DNA of 28,891 nucleotides from Actinomycetes bacterium (GTDB lineage: Bacteria > Actinomycetota > Coriobacteriia > Coriobacteriales > Eggerthellaceae), in contig JAEWQO010000040.1 in assembly GCA_023460315.1 (NCBI GenBank), forward strand, positions 1-28,891. The letters are read 5' to 3'. The translations under genes were made by a program, and so were the position numbers. Each line of letters opens with the position of its first letter. Positions within the stretch are counted from its first letter, which is position 1. Of this stretch, positions 1-7,056 are shown one piece after another. A model generated the notes under the pieces. The model had not been told where the DNA came from. It saw only the letters and a program-made list of their open reading frames with translations, and did no database searches.

Positions 1-89
1 GGCGGCCGGCCAGCGGCCCAACGGGCCATAGCCATACTAGATCAAAAGCTGGCTGGGCTGTTGACCAGCCGGGGCCGCCAAGCCCCTGG

Positions 90-275
90 CTACGCTCGAT
101 ACGGGCTGATTTCTACTGTAATGGGGCTTTTCTTGCCTTTGATTCTTCCTGTATGGCATAAAGCCAGGTCGGCAATCAAACGTTCTTCTGTCAAGGACGC
201 ATTGCCGTCGATGTGGCGCAGAATGCCCAGGATTGCTGTGTCGTCCGAACTCAGGCGGAGGAAGCTGTCTCTGGT
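90..275 (-). pseudogene. Possible C-terminal gene fragment without a start codon
   Basis: A 61-codon open stretch on the minus strand ends in TAG at 90-92 and is closed upstream by an in-frame TAA at 276-278. It has no ATG or GTG. The translation looks protein-like: an acidic and hydrophobic helical part (SSDDTAILGILRHIDGN), a second amphipathic helix (LTEERLIADLALCHTGR) and a basic tail. I recognise no family. It could be the end of a broken gene, or the frameshifted tail of the zinc-ribbon gene at 517-822, whose downstream DNA stays open in a shifted frame. No ribosome binding site or start supports an intact gene, so this is a tentative call. Confidence 0.3.
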
Positions 276-516
276 TTATGGCCAGCACCGGGCATGTCGA
301 TCGACCTTCCCCGGAGCATGAGGGTGTGGCCAGGGGAGATCGGCGGTTCCCGTTGCTGCTGCCCACAGATTCGGCCGTTGCTCCACGCGGCGGCTTCTGC
401 CGTCACATCGTTCGCTGCCGAGGCATTTCGGCATCTTCGGCAGGAGCGGAAGATTTGACGGCATGGCACAACAGGCAACGGGGTTGCCGAAGGCGGTCGA
501 GCTGCTTCTGCCGTCG

Positions 517-822
517 CTATTTTGGTGCGCCTGGCGCACCGGGCACCTGAGGGGTCCCGGGTGCTGCGGGTGAGGCGGGAACGCCGGGAACGCCTGACAT
601 TTTGGGGGCGCCAGGCGCACCCGGAGCTGCCGGCGTGCCGGGGGCGCTGGGGGCGCCTGGGACTGCTGGCGCGCCCGGAGCCCCTGGGGCTCCGCCGGGC
701 ATCGAGGGACCGGTGGGCAGTTTTGCTCCGCAGCTGGCGCAGACGGTGGCGGTTGCATCATTGGTGGCGCCGCAGGCTCGGCATGTTTTGTCGAGGTTGA
801 CGGCTGCTGGTCTGAAGCACAT
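517..822 (-). CDS. Zinc-ribbon protein with collagen-like Gly-Ala-Pro tail
   Basis: The 101-residue product starts at ATG 822, chosen because AAAGGAAA lies five bases upstream. Residues 1-35 form a small zinc ribbon with ligands C14, C17, C28 and C31 (CxxC...CxxC). From about residue 37 to the end it is a low-complexity run of GAP, PGA and PGT triplets, resembling collagen GXY or a flexible proline-rich linker. There is no signal peptide or membrane segment, so it is probably cytosolic. Its function is unknown; zinc ribbons of this type often bind nucleic acid or protein. The motif AACTTACTT lies about 70 bases upstream and is shared with the two molybdoenzyme operons. The end lies in repeat DNA and the downstream region stays open in a shifted frame, so the true C-terminus could be longer if a frameshift has occurred. 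Confidence 0.7.
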   Translation of the reverse strand: MCFRPAAVNLDKTCRACGATNDATATVCASCGAKLPTGPSMPGGAPGAPGAPAVPGAPSAPGTPAAPGAPGAPKMSGVPGVPASPAAPGTPQVPGAPGAPK

Positions 823-893
823 CGCGATTTCCTTTCTGTCGGATCCATACGGGCAGGACGGTATCTCCCGCATCGCCCATCATGCGGGTAAAA

Positions 894-902
894 AAGTAAG
901 TT
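894..902 (-). promoter_or_regulatory. AACTTACTT motif, copy 1
   Basis: Read toward the zinc-ribbon gene this is AACTTACTT followed by a T run. It sits 72 bases upstream of that start codon. The same nine bases occur twice more in the window, each upstream of a molybdoenzyme gene and in the same orientation relative to it. I infer a regulator binding site; there is no direct proof. Confidence 0.4.
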
Positions 903-949
903 ATCCACGATTATGTATTGATGAATACGATATTTATCTGGTTAGACAA

Positions 950-1010
950 TAATAAAAAAGGAAGGTGCGGGGTCGTGCGCTCTGTGGATCAAAAGCGTGC
1001 GACCCCGCGG
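950..1010 (-). terminator. Rho-independent terminator of the minus-strand molybdoenzyme operon
   Basis: On the minus strand, a nine-base-pair GC stem (GCGGGGTCG paired with CGACCCCGC) closes a loop and is followed by a T-rich tract (TTCCTTTTTTATT). It lies directly after the ferredoxin stop codon, so it should end the transcript of the 3654-1020 operon. Confidence 0.75.
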
Positions 1011-1019
1011 TCGGGTCAG

Positions 1020-1355
1020 TTAGGGAAGGAAGATCACCGCCTTCGACCCCTTTTCCTCGAGTTTCCGGGAAAGCTCATCGACGGGACCCCATTCTATGAC
1101 GTTTGCGAGACAGTGGAGTGCGCATGTCGGGATGCCGCCCGCGCACACGCGTTCCGCGCACAGGTCGCAATGGCTTGTGGGAAAAGGCAGGTAGTTCCAC
1201 TCGAACTTGCCTTCTTCCATCTCGAACGGCCCAAACTCGACCATCTTGATGCCCCACGTGTCCAGGGGAAAGCCATGCTCGTTCTTGCAGGCCACCTCGC
1301 AGCTCTGGCAACCGGTGCAGAATTCATAGTCGATCATCAATCCGATCTTGCTCAT
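1020..1355 (-). CDS. Small 4Fe-4S ferredoxin-type subunit of molybdoenzyme
   Basis: This 111-residue protein is the electron-transfer partner of the molybdopterin subunit encoded just upstream; 13 bases separate the two genes. It resembles a shortened DmsB/NrfC-type subunit. A cluster motif lies near the N-terminus (CTGCQSCEVACK) and a second Cys set further on (CDLC, then two later Cys ending in ALHC). Typical DmsB-like subunits are about 200 residues with four clusters, so this one probably carries about two. GAGGAGGAG precedes the ATG at good spacing. It has no membrane segment or signal peptide. Its likely role is to pass electrons from a soluble donor to the catalytic subunit. A terminator follows. 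The family is clear; the cluster count and redox partner are inferred. Confidence 0.88.
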   Translation of the reverse strand: MSKIGLMIDYEFCTGCQSCEVACKNEHGFPLDTWGIKMVEFGPFEMEEGKFEWNYLPFPTSHCDLCAERVCAGGIPTCALHCLANVIEWGPVDELSRKLEEKGSKAVIFLP

Positions 1356-1368
1356 GGTCTCCTCCTCT

Positions 1369-3654
1369 CTAGAGCACGCATTCTTCGGTTGGCGTCCGAT
1401 ACACTTTCACGGGCACCTGTTTGTAGGGAGCCCCGAACCCCATCTTCCCCAGCACGCGGTGCGGAACGAGGTTGTTGACGTTGGATTTCCACACGCCGTA
1501 GAGGTTCGGCTCCTCGCCGTTCTCTTCGGGGTACCACCAGCCATGTGCCGCCGCCACGACATCCTTGCGGACGATGGGAGTCACCTTGGCTATCTCATGA
1601 GCCGATCCCCACGGATTCTCGATCGTGACCTCGTTGCCTGTCTTGATGCCCAGCTCGGCGGCCGTCGTCGGGTGTATTTCCAGATATGGTTCGGGAGTGA
1701 GCTGGCGCAAACTGGGAATCTGCCGGTGCTCAGAGTGGAACGACGCATAGTAACGTGCTCCGGTCGTGCACATGAGCGGGTATTCCTTCGCAAGATCGGG
1801 GCGTGCCTCGGCACCGAGCTTCGGAGGGAAGTAGTAGGGCAGCGGATCGTCCCCGAGCGATTGGTATCCGGTCGACCAGAGCTCCACGCGGCCGGTCGCC
1901 GTTTGGAAGCCCGGTTGGCCGTCGGTGCGGATAAGACCCCGCTCATGCTTGCGATAACCGCCGATATCGTTGGTTGCCACCACTTTCTCGGAAAGCTCGT
2001 CCCACGTGGTGTCCATCTTTCCCACATCGTCGGTGAGATATTCCTTGACGGTCTTGAACGGGTACTCCTCATGGTAGGCTTTTTCGTAGAAGGCGTTGCC
2101 GAAATGGATGAGCATCTCGAGGTCTGACTTGCATTCGCCCACCTGCAGTCCTTTGTTGATGGCTCCCGCGATGCCCATCTGACATCCTTGGTTCGTCATG
2201 ACGATGCCGTCGTGCTCGGCCCACGTGGCCAGCGGCAACACGACGTCCGCCAAGGCCATGACCGTCGGGGTCATGAACATCTCCTTCGCAACGGTGAACT
2301 CCATCTTCATGAGCGCGTCATGCCAGCGCCTTGGTTGTGCGGAGCAGGTGGGGGAGAGCAGGTTCGTCGAGTCTAACCACGCCATCTTGAGTTCATAGGG
2401 GCGGCCCGTCTCCAACGCCTCGAGCGTGATGTCGGGATGCGTCGTATTCAGCAGCACTTTCACGATGGGGTAGACGTCCCATCCGATGCATTTGTTCTTG
2501 AGCTCTTCGCTCATGAAGTCGGTGGCGCCTGTCATCTCGAACTGCATCTGCACGCCCACGACGGTTCCGCCTGGAACATCGAGGTTGCCAGTGATTGCTG
2601 CCATGGCGATGAGGCACTGGGTCACCTGACAGCCGTTGGGGTTCTGGTCAACCGCCACGCCCATGAGCAGGCTCCAGCGATGGATTCCATCGTAAGCGAG
2701 CTTGCGGGCACACTGGACAATGTCTTCTTCCTCGATGCCACATTCTTGCGCCGCGTATGCCGGGGTGTATTCCTGCACTCGTTCGGCCAGCTCATCGTAG
2801 CCGTAACACCACTTGTCGATGAAGTCATGGTCGACGAGATCTTCATCGATGAGCACATTCAAGATGGCGAGGCACAGGGCGGCATCCGTGCCTGGAAGTA
2901 TCTGCAGCACCTGATCCGCACGGGTCGCGAGCCAATTCACGCGGGGGTCTGCCATGATGAGCTTGCTGCCGCGTTTCATGAGCTCGATGAGCGCATGACC
3001 CCACAGTCCGTCAGGGTTTGACTTGAGCGGTTCCTTGCCCAGGCAGAACACGTAGTCGGGAACGACGAACGCGGGATCGTTCCAAACATCGACGAATCCT
3101 CCGCCATAGTCGAGCTCGATATAGGCGCTTCCGAGCATCATGGTCATGGCCGTCTGGCGCGGGCCCATGCACGACCAGCCGGATTGCGCATAACAGTTGT
3201 TTGGGGTGCGCAGCACCTTCGAGGATAGCGTGAAGCCATAACGCACGGCCTCGCGGCCTGTGCCCATGTACACGCAGATGGATTCCGAGCCGTATTCCGA
3301 GCGGATGTTTTCGGTCGTGGAAACGATGAGATCGGTGGCCTCGTCCCAGCTGATGCGTTCCCACTTGTCCAGGCCTCGGTCCTGGGGATCACGCTTCATG
3401 GGGTAGAGGATGCGGTCCGGATGATAGACCGCTTCCTTGAGCGCGAGGCACCGCGGACAGAGGCGGCCTTGGGTGAGCTGGTGATCGGGATCCCCCTCGA
3501 CCTTGACGAGCTCGCCGTCCTTGACGAACAGGCGGACGCCGCATCCCACGGCATGACATCCTGGAGGCGACCAGGCACAGGTGCGGATCACCTCGGTTCC
3601 GTCATCGAGAACGGTCTTCTTCGGCACGGGATTGTCTTTGAAATGGAACGCCAT
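1369..3654 (-). CDS. Molybdopterin oxidoreductase, acetylene-hydratase-like clade
   Basis: This 761-residue catalytic subunit belongs to the DMSO reductase superfamily (bis-molybdopterin guanine dinucleotide enzymes). The second of two adjacent ATGs is preferred, because GAGGAG lies six bases before it. N-terminal cysteines C26, C33, C38, C66 and C69 (the last pair in GRLCPRC) should hold a 4Fe-4S cluster. Family hallmarks follow: DRILYPMKRDP, WERISWDEA, a possible metal-ligand Cys in SGWSCMGPR (C162), PGTDAALCLAI, and the C-terminal cofactor domain with ATGRVELWS and TTGARYYASFHSEHRQ. There is no Tat signal, so the enzyme should be cytosolic. The closest match from memory is the acetylene hydratase, transhydroxylase and catechol dehydroxylase side of the family. 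Reaction and substrate cannot be read from the sequence. It is co-transcribed with the ferredoxin downstream and divergent from a second such pair. Confidence 0.88.
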   Translation of the reverse strand: MAFHFKDNPVPKKTVLDDGTEVIRTCAWSPPGCHAVGCGVRLFVKDGELVKVEGDPDHQLTQGRLCPRCLALKEAVYHPDRILYPMKRDPQDRGLDKWERISWDEATDLIVSTTENIRSEYGSESICVYMGTGREAVRYGFTLSSKVLRTPNNCYAQSGWSCMGPRQTAMTMMLGSAYIELDYGGGFVDVWNDPAFVVPDYVFCLGKEPLKSNPDGLWGHALIELMKRGSKLIMADPRVNWLATRADQVLQILPGTDAALCLAILNVLIDEDLVDHDFIDKWCYGYDELAERVQEYTPAYAAQECGIEEEDIVQCARKLAYDGIHRWSLLMGVAVDQNPNGCQVTQCLIAMAAITGNLDVPGGTVVGVQMQFEMTGATDFMSEELKNKCIGWDVYPIVKVLLNTTHPDITLEALETGRPYELKMAWLDSTNLLSPTCSAQPRRWHDALMKMEFTVAKEMFMTPTVMALADVVLPLATWAEHDGIVMTNQGCQMGIAGAINKGLQVGECKSDLEMLIHFGNAFYEKAYHEEYPFKTVKEYLTDDVGKMDTTWDELSEKVVATNDIGGYRKHERGLIRTDGQPGFQTATGRVELWSTGYQSLGDDPLPYYFPPKLGAEARPDLAKEYPLMCTTGARYYASFHSEHRQIPSLRQLTPEPYLEIHPTTAAELGIKTGNEVTIENPWGSAHEIAKVTPIVRKDVVAAAHGWWYPEENGEEPNLYGVWKSNVNNLVPHRVLGKMGFGAPYKQVPVKVYRTPTEECVL

Positions 3655-3822
3655 CATGTGCTCCTCTCTTTTACCAAAGGGTCCACGCGAAACTCCGTGG
3701 AGACTCCGCAATCGTCCGGTCCTCGAAGGCACCGTGCGCGATAGCTCGTCCCCGCAGGGATTCGCGCGTTATATGGAGAGTAGAAGCGTTTGATCGTTGG
3801 CCCTTCGATGATAGAGGCTGGC

Positions 3823-3831
3823 AAGTAAGTT
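3823..3831 (-). promoter_or_regulatory. AACTTACTT motif, copy 2
   Basis: Read toward the minus-strand molybdoenzyme gene this is AACTTACTT, about 170 bases before its start. It faces copy 3 in the same divergent intergenic region, the two together forming an inverted pair 69 bases apart. The role is inferred from recurrence and orientation. Confidence 0.45.
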
Positions 3832-3900
3832 TTCCAGTGTCGAGAGGAAGGGGGAAATCGGCCGTTTTTTCCGCTCATCCTTATTTTCTCGCCTCTCGCA

Positions 3901-3909
3901 AACTTACTT
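3901..3909 (+). promoter_or_regulatory. AACTTACTT motif, copy 3
   Basis: This copy reads toward the plus-strand molybdoenzyme gene and lies about 240 bases before its start. It is followed by a T run (TTTTTTCC), as is copy 1. The rest of the 3655-4149 intergenic region holds a weak dyad, TTGTTG at 3948-3953 with CAACAA at 3970-3975, and no clear sigma-70 promoter. Confidence 0.45.
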
Positions 3910-4149
3910 TTTTCCCCATATCCTTGCGGGCAGCAGATGAAATCGTTTTGTTGATCTGGGGGATTCACACAACAAGTGCCACATATGCCAGACGAGGGAT
4001 ATTCATGGTGGCAAGAGTCGAAGGGGGATGTGATCGATTGGCGGCCGTGCAGCGTTCGTGCGCTGCGCGGCGACGGCGGATCCCGCGCATGACGCGGTGC
4101 ATGGACGAGTCGGACATTCGAACGCAGAGGGCTCGAGAGGAGACGAGAC

Positions 4150-6558
4150 ATGGTAAAGCGCATAGACATGGAAGTCGAACAGGGTGGCGCCAATGAGGTC
4201 CGTCCTGACTTCTTCCGCGAGCCGCCGGTGAAGTACACCGGCGGTGACCTGCCATGGCAATGGGAGGAAGGCGACATGATCGCCACCCGCACGGGCGCAT
4301 GGGCGGCGCCCGGCTGTCACGACGGCTGCGGCGTCATCATATACACCGACAAGGAAACAGGCAAGTTCATCAAGGTCGAGGGGGACGAGGAAAGTCCCTA
4401 CTATCAGGGTCGCCTCTGCGCCCGATGCATTGCGCTCAAGGAAGCGGTCTATCATCCGGACCGCATCCTCTACCCCATGAAGCGCGATCCCGAGGACCGT
4501 GGCAAGGCCGACAAATGGGAGCGCATCAGCTGGGACGAGGCATATGAAACGATCAAGGACAAGTTCGATCGGATCAAGGCTGAGTCCGGGGCGAAGTCTG
4601 TCGTGTTCCATCTGGGAACGGGCCGTGGCACCGCGCCTTACATGACGCGTCTGCAGTACGCCTTCGGGTCCGTCCAGTATGCCTACATGCTCTCCGGGAA
4701 CAGCTGCTATGTGCCGCGCGTCGGGGCTTCCAACGTTCTCATGGGAACCTACACCGTTCCGGACTGCTCGCAGAACCATTTCGATCGCTATGAGCATGAG
4801 GGGTGGGTGCCGCCGAGAAATATCTTTATCTGGGGCAACAATCCGCTCGTGTCGAACGCCGACGGCAACCTCGGCCATTGGATCGTGGATTGCATGAAGC
4901 GTGGCAGCAGGCTCGTGGTCATCGACCCGAAGCTCACCTGGCTTGCGGCACGTGCCGACCTGTGGCTGCAAATACGCTGCGGCACCGATGCGGCGCTTGC
5001 CCTTGCCATGGGCAAATACATCATCGAAGAGGATCTGTACGACCACGAGTTCGTCGAGAACTGGTGTTATGGCTTTGAGCACTACTATGAAGCCACGCGT
5101 GAGTGGACGCTTGAACGGGCGTCAGAGGTGACGTGGCTTCCGTCTGAAAAGATTGCCCGTGCCGCCCGCATGATGGCCGAGAAGCCGACCTCGGTCCAGT
5201 GGGGCCTCGCGCTTGACATGACCATGGAGTGCCTTGCGGGATCGGCCGCCGTCATCGACCTGTGGTCCATCACCGGCCAGATCGACATTCCTGGCGGCAT
5301 GGTCACCGTGCACCAGCCGTTCAACATCCAGACGTGGAATCCTCCCGACCCAGCCGAGTGCCTGACGCTTGAGGAGCAGGGGCAGCGCATCGGGGGCGAG
5401 GACTTCCCGGCGCTCAAATACTCGGGCGTCGTGCTCACGCAGGCGGACATGACCATCGACCAGATGCTTTCCAGCCGCCCGTACAAGATCCGCGCCAACT
5501 GGATTCAGTCCACCAATCCTTTGGCCTGCACGGCTCAGGAGTCTGACACGCGCATGGAGCAGGCGTATAGAAACGCCGAATTCAACGTCATGGTCGACCC
5601 CTTCATGACGCCGACGGCGCAGGCGTGCTGCGATGTGTTTTTACCTGTGTGCATGTATCCCGAGCGCGACGGCATCCGTTCCATCTACTATCATGTTCAG
5701 ACCACGAACAAGGCGTGCAAGGCCCTTGGAGAAAGCAAGTCGGACATGGAGATATGCTGGGAGCTCGGCCGTCGGTGGAACGCCACGCTCTGGCCGGGGG
5801 AGACGCTTGAAGAGTTCTTCACGTTCACCCTGAAAGAGACGGGCATGACGTTTGAGGAGGCTCGTGTCGAGAATTGGATCTATCCCGAGTACCATTACGA
5901 GAAATTCCGCAAGGGAGAGCAACGGCCTGACGGCCAGCTCGGGTTCAACACGCCCACGGGGCGCGTCGAACTGTATTCGACGCTCTTCGTCCAATGGGGC
6001 CAGAAGCCTGTTCCTCACTATGCCGAGCCCCCCTATAGTCCCAACCACGTGCCAGCACGTTTCGATCGGGGCGAGTATCTCGAGAAGTATCCGCTCATCA
6101 TGACCACGGGTGCGCGGCAGTGGGCCTCGTTTCATTCGGAGCATCGCCAGATGCCGCATCTGAGGGCATTGCATTCCGACCCCGAGTTCGAGATAGCTCC
6201 CGAGGCGGCCGAGAAGTATGGGGTGCATCACGGGGAGTGGTGCTGGATAGAGAACCATCTCGGCCGCGTGCAGCTCAAGGCTAACGTGTCGCCGGTCCTC
6301 GATCCCTCGACCATCTCGCTCGATCACGGTTGGTGGTTTCCTGAGCGCAGCGCGGAGGACGGGGGCGAGGGCTGCTATGACACCTATGCGTCCAACCCCA
6401 ATGTGATCATTGAGGCTGGTTGCGGCGAAAGTGGGTTCGGCAACAACTGCAAGTCGCATATGTGCCGTGTGTACCCGTGCGATCCCGGAGATGCCGTCGG
6501 CGACACCGACATGGACGACATCGTGACGCGGTTCGCAATGGACGAGGAGCTGGTGTAG
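4150..6558 (+). CDS. Molybdopterin oxidoreductase, acetylene-hydratase-like clade, second copy
   Basis: This 802-residue paralog of the divergent gene begins at the ATG after GAGGAG. It has a roughly 40-residue N-terminal extension (charged and aromatic, no Tat motif) before the cluster domain. Cysteines C56, C60, C90 and C93 remain; the position aligning with C26 of the other enzyme is G49 (RTGAW against RTCAW). Family signatures follow: DRILYPMKRDP, KWERISWDEA, SGNSCYVPR with possible metal ligand C186, CGTDAALALAM, DPFMTPTAQACCDVFLP, TPTGRVELYS and TTGARQWASFHSEHRQ. It is probably cytosolic, and its stop codon directly abuts the ferredoxin start. The substrate is unknown. Divergence between the paralogs suggests different substrates under shared control, which is inference. 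Confidence 0.88.
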   Translation: MVKRIDMEVEQGGANEVRPDFFREPPVKYTGGDLPWQWEEGDMIATRTGAWAAPGCHDGCGVIIYTDKETGKFIKVEGDEESPYYQGRLCARCIALKEAVYHPDRILYPMKRDPEDRGKADKWERISWDEAYETIKDKFDRIKAESGAKSVVFHLGTGRGTAPYMTRLQYAFGSVQYAYMLSGNSCYVPRVGASNVLMGTYTVPDCSQNHFDRYEHEGWVPPRNIFIWGNNPLVSNADGNLGHWIVDCMKRGSRLVVIDPKLTWLAARADLWLQIRCGTDAALALAMGKYIIEEDLYDHEFVENWCYGFEHYYEATREWTLERASEVTWLPSEKIARAARMMAEKPTSVQWGLALDMTMECLAGSAAVIDLWSITGQIDIPGGMVTVHQPFNIQTWNPPDPAECLTLEEQGQRIGGEDFPALKYSGVVLTQADMTIDQMLSSRPYKIRANWIQSTNPLACTAQESDTRMEQAYRNAEFNVMVDPFMTPTAQACCDVFLPVCMYPERDGIRSIYYHVQTTNKACKALGESKSDMEICWELGRRWNATLWPGETLEEFFTFTLKETGMTFEEARVENWIYPEYHYEKFRKGEQRPDGQLGFNTPTGRVELYSTLFVQWGQKPVPHYAEPPYSPNHVPARFDRGEYLEKYPLIMTTGARQWASFHSEHRQMPHLRALHSDPEFEIAPEAAEKYGVHHGEWCWIENHLGRVQLKANVSPVLDPSTISLDHGWWFPERSAEDGGEGCYDTYASNPNVIIEAGCGESGFGNNCKSHMCRVYPCDPGDAVGDTDMDDIVTRFAMDEELV

Positions 6559-6918
6559 ATGGCTGCTGGGAAAGCGTATGGACTTCTCATCAATTACGAG
6601 TACTGCACGGGGTGCCATTCGTGCGAGGTCTCGTGCCAGATGGAACATGACCTGCCGGTCGACCGTTGGGGCATCATGATTCAGAAGATCGGTCCCTGGC
6701 TCATAGGCGAAGACAAGTACCAGTACGATTTCGTGCCGGTGCCCACCGATCAGTGCGACCTGTGCGCCGGACGCACGGCCGCCGGCAAGAAACCGCTCTG
6801 CGTGAAGCATTGCCAGAGCCTGGCCATGCAGTATGGGCCGGTCGACGATCTGGTGACTGGCTTTGACGGCACGGGCAAGTTCGCCGTGTTCGTTCCCAAG
6901 GCTGGGGCCATGGCGTAA
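6559..6918 (+). CDS. Small 4Fe-4S ferredoxin-type subunit of second molybdoenzyme
   Basis: The 119-residue protein starts on the base after the stop of the catalytic gene; GAGGAG lies inside the end of that gene, so translation is probably coupled. An N-terminal cluster motif (CTGCHSCEVSCQ) is followed by a second Cys set (CDLC, then PLCVKHC). The length, the order of motifs and the GPVDDL segment parallel the ferredoxin at 1020-1355, so the two pairs are paralogous modules. It has no signal peptide or membrane helix. The expected role is electron delivery to, or from, the 4150-6558 enzyme. Confidence 0.88.
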   Translation: MAAGKAYGLLINYEYCTGCHSCEVSCQMEHDLPVDRWGIMIQKIGPWLIGEDKYQYDFVPVPTDQCDLCAGRTAAGKKPLCVKHCQSLAMQYGPVDDLVTGFDGTGKFAVFVPKAGAMA

Positions 6919-6939
6919 GGGCGCTGTCGGTTAGGGGAA

Positions 6940-6993
6940 GCGTGCCCCCGCACGCGGTCCGCACCCGACGGGTGCGGGGTTCGAGGGGCACGC
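6940..6993 (+). promoter_or_regulatory. Nested hairpin between ferredoxin and transporter genes
   Basis: An outer nine-base-pair stem (GCGTGCCCC with GGGGCACGC) encloses an inner eight-base-pair hairpin (CCGCACCC, loop GAC, GGGTGCGG). No T tract follows, so it is not a standard terminator. It could stabilise the upstream mRNA end or reduce read-through into the transporter. The structure is seen; the role is inferred. Confidence 0.5.
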
Positions 6994-7056
6994 CTGCGCC
7001 GTCACGATGGAGGGCGGCGTGTGGGGCATGGGCGGTCAGCCACGAAAGGGGCTTCC

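Noticed and set aside
1..60. Possible gene start on the minus strand running off the left edge (ATGGCTATGGCC)
   Set aside because: Too short to judge and no ribosome binding site is visible.
276..908. Long minus-strand reading frame over the Gly-Ala-Pro repeat
   Set aside because: It is a shifted reading of the GC-rich repeat; the 517-822 frame has a zinc ribbon and a ribosome binding site, this one has neither.
918..2127. Plus-strand reading frames opposite the first molybdoenzyme operon
   Set aside because: They are antisense to clear ferredoxin and molybdopterin domains and have no recognisable product.
4003..5082. 359-codon minus-strand frame opposite the second molybdoenzyme
   Set aside because: It is a mirror of a high-G+C gene whose family motifs are clear on the plus strand.
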